Part shown: piece by piece, positions 1 to 6,425 of the stretch
Layout of the letters: every line of letters starts with the position of its first letter
How positions within the stretch are numbered: position 1 is the first letter of the stretch
Assembly: GCA_040902425.1 (NCBI GenBank)
Contig: JBBDXI010000105.1
Coordinates: 1 to 13,252 of the forward strand
Reading direction: 5' to 3'
DNA length: 13,252 nucleotides
Source of the DNA: JBBDXI01 sp040902425
GTDB lineage: Bacteria > Planctomycetota > Phycisphaerae > Phycisphaerales > UBA1924
The notes under the pieces: model-generated
The model's database searches: none
What the model saw: the letters and a program-made list of their open reading frames with translations, nothing else
Told to the model about the DNA's origin: nothing
Translations under genes and position numbers: made by a program

Positions 1-1
1 C

Positions 2-1402
2 GCGGGCGCGCCCGGGCGCGCGGGAGCGGCGGCGGCGTCGCCCGCGCAGGCCGCGGCGCTGGCGGCGCTCTCGATGGCGGGGCCGGCGACTCCGCCGGTG
101 GACCTCGCGGGCGGACTGAAGGGCCTGCGCCCGATGCTGACGCGGAGCGACCTGCTGGCGAAGGTGGACGCGTCGGCGCAGCTCAAGGCGCTCACGCCGA
201 CCGTGGCCCAGGTGCTGAAGCTGACGGCGAGCGACCGGACCTCGATCGAGACGGTGTCGCGGGCGATCGCCCAGGACCAGGCGATCGCGCTGAAGATCCT
301 GAAGCTGTCGAACTCGGCGGCTTACACGCGAGGCGAGCCGGTCGATTCGGTCCAGAAGGCGGTGGTTCGGATCGGCCTGGACCGGATCCGCCAGGCGGTG
401 CTGAACCTCGCGGTGATCGACCAGTTCACCTCCGCGGCGTTCCAGGGGCCGCTGAACACGCTGCAGTTCTGGGAGCACGCGATCGCGACGGGGCTGATCG
501 CGGCGGAGCTGGCGCACGCGCAGGGCGAGAAGGAGGCCGACGCGGCGTTCACCATGGGGCTGCTGCACGACGTGGGGCGGATCATCTACGCCGAGCAGCT
601 CGGGCCCGCGTATGTCGAGGTGATCCACGCCGCGCAGGCGCTGGGCGCGCCGCTGGAGCAGGTGGAGTCGCGCCTGCTCCTGATGAGCCACGCCGACGTG
701 ATGGACCGGATCCTCCACGCGTGGGGCTTCGCCAACCACCTGGTGAACCCGATCGTCCACCACCACCTTTCGCCCGCCAACGCCCGGAACGTCGCGCCCA
801 AGCAGCTCACGGAGATCCTGAGGCTGGGGCTGGCCGACCGCCTGGCCCACGCGCTGTTGCTGGGGGCCAGCGGGAACGACACGATCTATCCCATCGACGA
901 GCACTGCCAGGCGCTGCGCCTCGACGGCGCGGCCATACAGCGGGTCGAGGAGACGGCGCGGACCGAGACCGACAACATGAAGTTCACGATGCTCTCCAAC
1001 ACGAGCGGCGCCCCGTGGCCCAAGCGCCGCGATGAGCTGCGGTCGATGCTGAACGCCCCGTTCCGGCCGCTGTTTGTCTCGGCGGAGCCCCGCGTCGATT
1101 CGTACCGGATGTTCTGCGACGCCCTGGCCGACCCCGGCGGTGAGGAGCCGCCGAACGTCGCCATCGTGCACCTGGCCGCCGGGCGCGACCGGGCGGGGGT
1201 CTCCCAGGCCCTTCTGGCGGCCGAGCGGGAGCGGGGTGTGCAGGAACTCCCCGCGGTGGTGCTGTCGCCCGGGGCCAAGTTGACGCTCGAAGGGCCCGCG
1301 GCGACCCGCCGCAGCGAACTGCTGGCGACGCCCGTGCAGGCGCAGCGGCTCCTGGATGCCGTGGGCATGCTCCTGGAGGGGCGTGCCGCGTGGGCCGCGT
1401 GA
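2..1402 (+). CDS. HDOD domain signalling protein with degenerate receiver-like C-terminus (5'-partial)
   Basis: First in-frame ATG is at 74 (442 aa from there). The frame is open to the left edge with Ala-rich, GC3-saturated codons, so the gene probably begins upstream. Residues below count from the ATG at 74. An HDOD domain (a non-catalytic or weakly catalytic HD-like fold found in bacterial signalling proteins) spans about 35-265. Visible marks are TPTVAQVLKL near 41, LKILKLSNSAAY at 73-84, the HD pair H165-D166 in GLLHDVGR, an HHH run at 229-231 and LGLADRLAH at 251-259. Residues about 330-436 have the strand pattern of a receiver domain (PLFVSAEP, VAIVHLAA, LPAVVLSP, LLATP) but no Asp at the expected phospho-acceptor place. 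Family knowledge suggests a role in signalling (motility, cyclic-di-GMP or cell-cycle control); the specific partner is unknown. It ends 33 bp before the lactonase gene on the same strand. Domain call is firm, true start unknown. Confidence 0.85.
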   Translation, partial: AGAPGRAGAAAASPAQAAALAALSMAGPATPPVDLAGGLKGLRPMLTRSDLLAKVDASAQLKALTPTVAQVLKLTASDRTSIETVSRAIAQDQAIALKILKLSNSAAYTRGEPVDSVQKAVVRIGLDRIRQAVLNLAVIDQFTSAAFQGPLNTLQFWEHAIATGLIAAELAHAQGEKEADAAFTMGLLHDVGRIIYAEQLGPAYVEVIHAAQALGAPLEQVESRLLLMSHADVMDRILHAWGFANHLVNPIVHHHLSPANARNVAPKQLTEILRLGLADRLAHALLLGASGNDTIYPIDEHCQALRLDGAAIQRVEETARTETDNMKFTMLSNTSGAPWPKRRDELRSMLNAPFRPLFVSAEPRVDSYRMFCDALADPGGEEPPNVAIVHLAAGRDRAGVSQALLAAERERGVQELPAVVLSPGAKLTLEGPAATRRSELLATPVQAQRLLDAVGMLLEGRAAWAA

Positions 1403-1420
1403 GCGCGCGAGGGTGCGGGC

Positions 1421-1429
1421 TGGTATGCT
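1421..1429 (+). promoter_or_regulatory. Extended -10 promoter of the lactonase gene
   Basis: TGG followed by TATGCT (1424-1429) makes an extended -10 (TGn plus TAnnnT). It ends 6 nt before the ATG at 1436, so the predicted start point falls on or next to the start codon. No convincing -35 hexamer and no Shine-Dalgarno site are visible. Confidence 0.5.
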
Positions 1430-1435
1430 GGCGGC

Positions 1436-2527
1436 ATGATCTCCCGGACTCTGGGTGTTGCGCGGCTGGTGGGCGGGCTGGCCACCCCCGCTGTCGTTAA
1501 GGACCGGCCCGAGCCCGCCCCGGCGCCCGCCGAGGCGGCCCGCCCGCCCGCGCCCGCGGCGCCCACGGGCGAGCCGGGGCAGGCGCCCGCAGCGACGCCC
1601 GTCGCCCCGCCCCCCGCGGCGCTCGTGCCCGCAGCGACGCCGAAGCTGGTCGGTTCCGGCTTCCGGTTCACGGAGGGGCCGCTCTGGCGCGACGGCACGC
1701 TGCTGTTCAGCGACATCGACGCCAACACGATCTACACGATCCGACCCGAAGATGAGCCGGCGCGCCCGGGGGATGCGGAGCGGTTCCGCACACCTTCCGG
1801 GAGCGCCAACGGGAACACGCTGGATGGCAAGGGCCGGCTGATCACCGCGCAGCACGACGGGAAGCTGACGCGAACCGAGGCGGACGGCTCGGTGACGGTG
1901 CTGGCGTCGAAGTACGAGGGCAAGCGGCTGAACAGCCCGAACGACGTGGTGGTGCACTCCGGCGGGGCCATCTACTTCACGGACCCGAGCTTCGGCGTGA
2001 GCCGCGCGGAGCGACAGCTGGATTTCTGCGGCGTGTTCCGGCTCGTTCCCGCGGAGGAGCCCGGCGGCGAGCACACGCTGACGCTGCTGACCAGGGACCT
2101 GCAACTGCCCAACGGCCTGGCCTTCTCGCCGGATGAGAAGCGGCTGTACGTCACCGACCACCGCAAGGCGGAAATCCACGCTTTCGACGTCGGGGCCGAT
2201 GGGAACCTGAGCAACGGGCGGCTGTTCGTGGACCTGAAGGCCCCGCCCACACGCGGCGCCACGGACGGCATGAAGGTGGACTCGAAGGGGAACATCTACG
2301 CGACGGGCCCCGGCGGCGTGTGGGTTGTCTCTCCGGAGGGGGAGAAGCTGGGGCGGATCCCGGTGCAGGGGCCGACCAACGTGGGCTTCGGCGGCGACGA
2401 TGCGCGGACGCTGTACATCACCGCGGGGGAGCGCATCTACTCCGTCCCGCTGGCGACGCCCGGCGTGCTGCCGGGGCCGGAGCGCGCGGGAGCCCCGCCG
2501 GCCGCTCCGCTTGGCACGGGCCGCTGA
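1436..2527 (+). CDS. SMP-30/gluconolactonase/LRE family beta-propeller hydrolase
   Basis: 363 aa. Residues about 70-345 form a six-bladed SMP-30/gluconolactonase propeller, a family of divalent-metal lactonases that open sugar lactones. Likely metal ligands by family alignment are E80 in FTEGPLW, N226 in LPNGLAFSPD and D277 in ATDGMKVD. RLNSPNDVV at 164-172 matches the substrate-contact loop, and FTDPSFG at 181-187 is typical of gluconolactonase-type members. Residues about 24-69 are an unusual Pro/Ala/Glu-rich linker. The N-terminus has Arg4 and a weakly hydrophobic stretch to about residue 21, so export is possible but not clear. The start at 1436 is chosen because a TATGCT box lies 6 nt upstream and there is no Shine-Dalgarno site. 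The gene is convergent with csbD, 30 bp apart. The actual substrate cannot be told from sequence. Confidence 0.88.
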   Translation: MISRTLGVARLVGGLATPAVVKDRPEPAPAPAEAARPPAPAAPTGEPGQAPAATPVAPPPAALVPAATPKLVGSGFRFTEGPLWRDGTLLFSDIDANTIYTIRPEDEPARPGDAERFRTPSGSANGNTLDGKGRLITAQHDGKLTRTEADGSVTVLASKYEGKRLNSPNDVVVHSGGAIYFTDPSFGVSRAERQLDFCGVFRLVPAEEPGGEHTLTLLTRDLQLPNGLAFSPDEKRLYVTDHRKAEIHAFDVGADGNLSNGRLFVDLKAPPTRGATDGMKVDSKGNIYATGPGGVWVVSPEGEKLGRIPVQGPTNVGFGGDDARTLYITAGERIYSVPLATPGVLPGPERAGAPPAAPLGTGR

Positions 2528-2557
2528 TCACCTGGCGGACTCACCGGCCGGGGACTT

Positions 2558-2782
2558 TCAGAGGATCGGCTCATCGCGCCCGGGGCGCGGGGGCTCCTGC
2601 TGGCGCTCGCGCTCGGCCCGGAACTCGTCCTTGAGCCGGCCGTAGCCCTCCTTGACCTGCCCGACACCCTGCTCGACGTTCCCGCGGATGCGGTCGGCGG
2701 GCCTGCCGGTCAGCCGCCCCCACCAGTCGCGCAGCTTCCCTCGTGCCTGGTCGGTTTTGCCTTCAACTCTGTGTGGGTCCAT
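2558..2782 (-). CDS. CsbD family stress-response protein
   Basis: 74 aa, small, highly charged and helical. Residues about 4-58 match the CsbD-like family: VEGKTDQARGKLRDWWG, then GRPADRIRGNVEQGVGQ, then KEGYGRLKDEF. In Bacillus csbD is under general-stress sigma B, and relatives in many bacteria are stress-induced; biochemical function is unknown. The C-terminus (59-74) is a polar tail rich in Gln, Pro and Arg. A longer reading frame exists to 2869, but the Met at 2782 begins the conserved domain and has GGGAGG (2787-2792 in plus coordinates) 4 nt upstream. It is convergent with the lactonase gene and divergent from pyrC (118 bp apart). Confidence 0.82.
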   Translation of the reverse strand: MDPHRVEGKTDQARGKLRDWWGRLTGRPADRIRGNVEQGVGQVKEGYGRLKDEFRAERERQQEPPRPGRDEPIL

Positions 2783-2829
2783 GGGGCCTCCCGCAAGAAG
2801 AGATGTGTCTGCATGTTCTAGCCGCGCTC

Positions 2830-2859
2830 CCCTGAGCCCCCGGTGAAGGGTCCCTGAGC
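2830..2859. repeat. Direct repeat CCCTGAGC in the csbD-pyrC divergent region
   Basis: CCCTGAGC occurs at 2830-2837 and again at 2852-2859, 22 bp apart, about two helical turns. It lies upstream of the pyrC -10 box and upstream of csbD. It could be a paired binding site for a regulator, or chance in GC-rich DNA. Confidence 0.3.
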
Positions 2860-2885
2860 GCTGGTTCATGGACGGCCGGAGCCGC

Positions 2886-2891
2886 TATGCT
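2886..2891 (+). promoter_or_regulatory. -10 box of pyrC
   Basis: TATGCT, identical to the box upstream of the lactonase gene, ends 9 nt before the pyrC ATG at 2901. Predicted start point leaves a leader of only 2-3 nt. The -35 region (about 2863-2870) is poor, and no Shine-Dalgarno site is present. Confidence 0.45.
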
Positions 2892-2900
2892 GCCGCCTGA

Positions 2901-4196
2901 ATGGGCACACTGCTGATCAGGCGCGGGCGAGTGATCGACCCGGCCTCCGGGCACGACGGGGTCGCCGATGTCGCGGTGGCAGATGGGGCGATCGCGGCGA
3001 TCGGGCCGGGCCTGCCCACCTCGCCGGCGGGCCGGGTCATCGACGCCGAGGGGCTCCTGGTCGTCCCGGGCCTGATCGACCCGCACGTCCACCTGCGCGA
3101 GCCGGGGCAGGAGCACAAGGAGAACCTGGAGACCGGCGGGCGGGCGGCCGCGTTCGGCGGGTTCACCACCGTCTGCTGCATGCCCAACACGAGCCCGGCG
3201 CTCGACACCCCGGAACTGGTCCGCTTCATCGAGCAGCGGGCGCGCGAGGCCGCGGCCTGCCGCGTCTTCGCCGTCGCGGCCGCGACGAAGGGCCGGCGCG
3301 GCGAGGAACTCGCCGAGATCGCCTTGATCGCCCGGGCGGGCGCGGCGGGGTTCTCCGACGATGGCGACTGCATCGCCTCGGCCGGAATCATGGCGCGGGT
3401 CCTCGCGGCGGTCGCCCCCACGGGCCTGGCGTTCATGCAGCACTGCCAGGAGCCGACGCTGACCCGCGGGGCGTCGATGCACGCCGGGGAGGTCAGCACG
3501 CGGCTGGGGCTCACCGGATGGCCGCGGGCGGCGGAAGAGGTCATCATCGAGCGCGACATCCGGCTGAACCGCGCGGCCGGGTGCCGGTACCACATCCAGC
3601 ACATCAGCTCGGGCGAGTCGGTCGAGATCGTGCGGCGGGCGCGGGCGGCGGGGCAGCCGGTCACGGCGGAGGCGTCGCCGCACCACCTGCTGCTGACGCA
3701 CGAGGCGTGCGAGGGGTACACCACGGCGGCGAAGATGAACCCGCCCCTGCGCGAGGCTGCGGATGCGCGGGCCCTGCGCGAGGGCATCGCCGACGGGACG
3801 ATCACCGTCCTGGCCACCGACCACGCGCCGCACACGGCGGACGAGAAGGCGCTGCCGTTCGAGGAGGCGCCGTTCGGGATCATCGGGCTCCAGACGGCCC
3901 TGCCGCTGTACGCCGAGGCCCTCATCGAGAGCGGCGCGATCGGCTGGCCGCGCCTCATCGCGCTGATGACGGTCGATCCGGCCCGCCTGTGCAACCTGGA
4001 CCGCCGGGGTCTGGGGCAGCTCAAGGCGGGCGGACCGGCGGACATCACGGTGATCGACCCCTCAGCGCGGTGGACCATCCGCGCGGCGGACCTGCCGGGG
4101 CGGTCGAAGAACACGCCCTTCGAGGGGCGCGCTGTGAAGGGGCGGGCGGTGGCGACGATCGTGGGCGGCAAGGTCCAGTTCGAGACCGGGCGCTGA
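2901..4196 (+). CDS. pyrC: Dihydroorotase (class I)
   Basis: 431 aa, the usual length of Bacillus/Aquifex-type class I dihydroorotases. The enzyme interconverts N-carbamoyl-aspartate and dihydroorotate, the third step of de novo pyrimidine synthesis in the cytoplasm. The amidohydrolase metal site is complete: H62 and H64 in PGLIDPHVHLREPG, D153/D154 in GFSDDGD, H181 in MQHCQE, H234 in HIQHISS and the catalytic D307 in ATDHAPH. R66 and N280 (KMNPPLR) are the expected substrate contacts. This argues against it being the inactive pyrC-like partner of aspartate transcarbamoylase. No pyrB is adjacent. The start is chosen from the -10 box 9 nt upstream and from the first beta strand (TLLIRRGRVID) beginning directly after Met. 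The gap gene follows 84 bp later with its own promoter. Confidence 0.95.
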   Translation: MGTLLIRRGRVIDPASGHDGVADVAVADGAIAAIGPGLPTSPAGRVIDAEGLLVVPGLIDPHVHLREPGQEHKENLETGGRAAAFGGFTTVCCMPNTSPALDTPELVRFIEQRAREAAACRVFAVAAATKGRRGEELAEIALIARAGAAGFSDDGDCIASAGIMARVLAAVAPTGLAFMQHCQEPTLTRGASMHAGEVSTRLGLTGWPRAAEEVIIERDIRLNRAAGCRYHIQHISSGESVEIVRRARAAGQPVTAEASPHHLLLTHEACEGYTTAAKMNPPLREAADARALREGIADGTITVLATDHAPHTADEKALPFEEAPFGIIGLQTALPLYAEALIESGAIGWPRLIALMTVDPARLCNLDRRGLGQLKAGGPADITVIDPSARWTIRAADLPGRSKNTPFEGRAVKGRAVATIVGGKVQFETGR

Positions 4197-4225
4197 CGGA
4201 GCACGCGTGCCGCCGGCGTCCCCGA

Positions 4226-4255
4226 TTGAAAATCGTGGCCCCGCGCCCCTACCGT
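4226..4255 (+). promoter_or_regulatory. Sigma70-type promoter of gap
   Basis: TTGAAA (4226-4231), an 18-bp spacer, then TACCGT (4250-4255). Predicted start point is near 4262, leaving a leader of about 20 nt that holds the AGGAGAG Shine-Dalgarno site (4267-4273) 7 nt before the ATG at 4281. Confidence 0.55.
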
Positions 4256-4280
4256 GCGGCACCCGCAGGAGAGAACCCCC

Positions 4281-5315
4281 ATGGCCATCCGGATCGGCAT
4301 CAACGGCTTCGGGCGCATCGGCCGCCTGGTGTATCGCATCGCCGCCGACCACCCCGACGTCGAGATGGTCGCCGTCAACGACCTCGTCCCCGCCGACAAC
4401 CTGGCGTACCTGCTGAAGTACGACACCATGCACGGGCGCTTCGGCATCGGCGGGAAGCCGGCCGAGGTCTCGGCCACCGAGAACTCGTTCACCGTCAACG
4501 GCCGCACCACCAGGACCTTCGCCGTGAAGGACCCCGCGCAGCTCCCCTGGAAGGACCTGGGCGTGCAGTACGTGCTGGAATCCACCGGCCTCTTCACCGA
4601 CGCGGAGGGCGCGGGGAAGCACCTGGCGGCGGGCGCCCGGCGCGTGGTCATCTCCGCCCCCACCAAGTCCAGCGAGACGGTGCCGACGTTCTGCATGGGG
4701 GTGAACCACACACAGTTCGACCCGGCGAAGCACGCGGTCGTCTCCAACGCCTCCTGCACCACCAACTGCCTTGCCCCGGTAGCCAAGGTCATCAACGACA
4801 CCTTTGGCCTCGCCGAGGGGCTGATGACCACGATCCACGCGGTGACGGCGACGCAGCCCACCCAGGATGGCCCCAGCAAGAAGGACTGGCGCGGCGGGCG
4901 CAACGGCTACATGAACATCATCCCCGCCAGCACCGGGGCCGCCAAGGCCGTCGCCCTGTGCATCCCCGACCTGAAGGGCAAGCTGACCGGCATGGCCTTC
5001 CGCGTTCCCACGGCCGACGTCTCCGCGGTGGACCTGACCTTCCGGACCGCGAAGCCGACGACGCTGAACGAGATCGACGCGGCGATGAGGGCCGCGGCCG
5101 CCGGGCCGATGAAGGGCATCCTCGCCTATACCGACGAGGAGGTCGTCTCCAGCGACTTCATCGGCGACCGGCACAGCTCGATCTACGACAGCAAGGCGGG
5201 GATCGAGCTGAACCGGAACTTCTTCAAGGTGGTGAGCTGGTACGACAACGAGGCGGGGTACTCGGCCCGCTGCATCGACCTGCTGCGCCTCATGGCGCAG
5301 AAGGACGGCGCGTAG
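4281..5315 (+). CDS. gap: Glyceraldehyde-3-phosphate dehydrogenase, type I
   Basis: 344 aa, normal length. It oxidises glyceraldehyde-3-phosphate to 1,3-bisphosphoglycerate with NAD in glycolysis, or runs in reverse in gluconeogenesis. The Rossmann motif INGFGRIGR starts at residue 7. D34 in VNDL favours NAD over NADP. Catalytic C159 sits in SNASCTTNCLAP and catalytic H186 in TTIHAVTATQ. The S-loop and C-terminal signatures DGPSKKDWRGGR (197-207) and WYDNEAGYS (320-328) are present. The DTMHGRF and KKDWRGGR forms resemble the E. coli GapA/eukaryotic branch. A GTG at 4254 would add nine residues, but the ATG at 4281 fits the conserved N-terminus and the Shine-Dalgarno site. Transcribed from its own promoter rather than only with pyrC. 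Convergent with the zinc-ribbon protein, 23 bp apart. Confidence 0.97.
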   Translation: MAIRIGINGFGRIGRLVYRIAADHPDVEMVAVNDLVPADNLAYLLKYDTMHGRFGIGGKPAEVSATENSFTVNGRTTRTFAVKDPAQLPWKDLGVQYVLESTGLFTDAEGAGKHLAAGARRVVISAPTKSSETVPTFCMGVNHTQFDPAKHAVVSNASCTTNCLAPVAKVINDTFGLAEGLMTTIHAVTATQPTQDGPSKKDWRGGRNGYMNIIPASTGAAKAVALCIPDLKGKLTGMAFRVPTADVSAVDLTFRTAKPTTLNEIDAAMRAAAAGPMKGILAYTDEEVVSSDFIGDRHSSIYDSKAGIELNRNFFKVVSWYDNEAGYSARCIDLLRLMAQKDGA

Positions 5316-5338
5316 GAGCGGGGCCGAGGCGTCGGGAA

Positions 5339-6376
5339 TCAGGGCAGGCGGCGGGCGCGGGCCTGCTCGGCGCGCTTCCTCACGAGGTCCGCGAGGGCGT
5401 CGATCTCCGCGGCCAGCGCGGGGCGCCGGGCGCGGATCGCCTCGAGCCGGTCGAGCAGCTCCCGCTCGTCGAACTCGCCGCCGGCGGCCAGGATCGCGCG
5501 GATCAGCTCCAGCTCGTCGGGCGTCCCCGTCGGCGCCGGCGTCGGGAGCGCCTCGGGCGCGGGGGACTCGACCGGCTCCGTGCTCTCCGTCGTCGCGGTC
5601 GGTCCCGGCGGCGTCGCGGCGGGCGCGAGCTCCACAATGTCCGTCCGTGTCGGTGCGGGCTGCGGCGATGCCGGCCGCTCGTACGTGCCCGTCAACTCTT
5701 CCCAGACCGCTCTCACCTCCTTCGGCCAGATCAGGACGGCAGCCGCCACGCCGCCCGCGAGGAGAACCACCGCGCCGGCGAAGACGATCGCCCACCCCGG
5801 CATGCGCCGGCGCTCACGCCGCTCGATAGTCGCCGCCGCTGCCGCCACGGGCCGTGGCGCTGCCGGGTGCCTCTCGGGGGTGCCGGAGGCGGCCGCGATG
5901 ATCTCGGGGGCTGCCTGCCCGGGGAGCAGGTGCACCGGGGCAAGGCCCAGGTGCTGCCGGTCGGACTCCGGCGTGAAGACCGCACCGCACGCAGCGCACG
6001 AATAGGCATCGTCCGGCACATCGCCGCCGCAGTTGTGGCAGATGCCCAGCAGGTTCGCGACCGTCGGCGTGCGCCCCGCGAAGTTCCAGAACTGGCGGGT
6101 GCTCGGCCCGCGCAGGACCGTCTCCCGCGTCACCCGGCCCTTGCGGATGAGGTCCTTCAGCGTTTCGAAGGAGCACCCCGGCCTCCACGGGCCGCGGGCG
6201 TCGCGGAGGTACCAGGGGCCCATCGCGTTCTGCGAGGCCTGACGGGAGAGCGGGTCGAAGTACCCCGCGCACGCGTCGCAGCGCTTGGGGTTCAGGGAGA
6301 CCTGCCCGCAGTAGGGGCACAGGACCCCCCGCATGCCCTGGGGGCCCGCCGGCTGCGCTGGACGCACCGTGCTCAA
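5339..6376 (-). CDS. Membrane protein with two zinc ribbons and a GYF-like domain
   Basis: 345 aa; function not recognised. Order: a CxxC/CxxC zinc ribbon (C20, C23, C33, C36); a GYF_2-like segment at about 52-108 beginning GPWYLRDARGPW, with RGPSTRQFWNFAG near its end; a second zinc ribbon (C113, C116, C127, C130); a low-complexity linker; a basic patch RRERRR then one membrane segment at about 193-217; a Pro/Thr/Glu-rich stretch (234-287); and a charged helical C-terminus (288-345) likely to form a coil. By the positive-inside rule the ribbons would be cytoplasmic and the tail outside. GYF-type domains bind proline-rich peptides, so a scaffold role is conceivable but inferred. The start is TTG at 6376, supported by GGGAG 7 nt upstream. 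An ATG at 6334 is an alternative that still keeps both ribbons. Divergent from the SurA-like gene. Confidence 0.75.
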   Translation of the reverse strand: MSTVRPAQPAGPQGMRGVLCPYCGQVSLNPKRCDACAGYFDPLSRQASQNAMGPWYLRDARGPWRPGCSFETLKDLIRKGRVTRETVLRGPSTRQFWNFAGRTPTVANLLGICHNCGGDVPDDAYSCAACGAVFTPESDRQHLGLAPVHLLPGQAAPEIIAAASGTPERHPAAPRPVAAAAATIERRERRRMPGWAIVFAGAVVLLAGGVAAAVLIWPKEVRAVWEELTGTYERPASPQPAPTRTDIVELAPAATPPGPTATTESTEPVESPAPEALPTPAPTGTPDELELIRAILAAGGEFDERELLDRLEAIRARRPALAAEIDALADLVRKRAEQARARRLP

Positions 6377-6390
6377 TCGAGTGCTCCCGT

Positions 6391-6419
6391 TTGACTCCGG
6401 CGTCCCGCCCGGGTGTCAT
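6391..6419 (+). promoter_or_regulatory. Sigma70-type promoter of the SurA-like gene, predicted leaderless
   Basis: TTGACT (6391-6396), a 17-bp spacer, then TGTCAT (6414-6419), ending 6 nt before the ATG at 6426. The usual start point 7 nt downstream of the -10 falls on the A of the ATG. No Shine-Dalgarno site precedes the ATG. Confidence 0.6.
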
Positions 6420-6425
6420 GCCGCC

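Noticed and set aside
4201..4210. Palindrome GCACGCGTGC after pyrC as a terminator
   Set aside because: The stem is too short with no loop room and no U-tract; a 10-bp GC palindrome is expected by chance here.
2763..4903. Long minus-strand frames opposite pyrC and gap
   Set aside because: They are antisense shadows of two well-supported enzymes, with no motifs.
5283..5300. Hairpin CTGCGCC-TCAT-GGCGCAG as a gap terminator
   Set aside because: It lies inside the last codons of gap, has no U-tract, and encodes the normal C-terminal helix.
3518..6394. 958-aa plus-strand open frame across pyrC, gap and the antisense of the zinc-ribbon gene
   Set aside because: It is out of frame with clear genes, is Arg/Gly/Ala-rich without domains, and is a typical shadow frame of GC-rich DNA.
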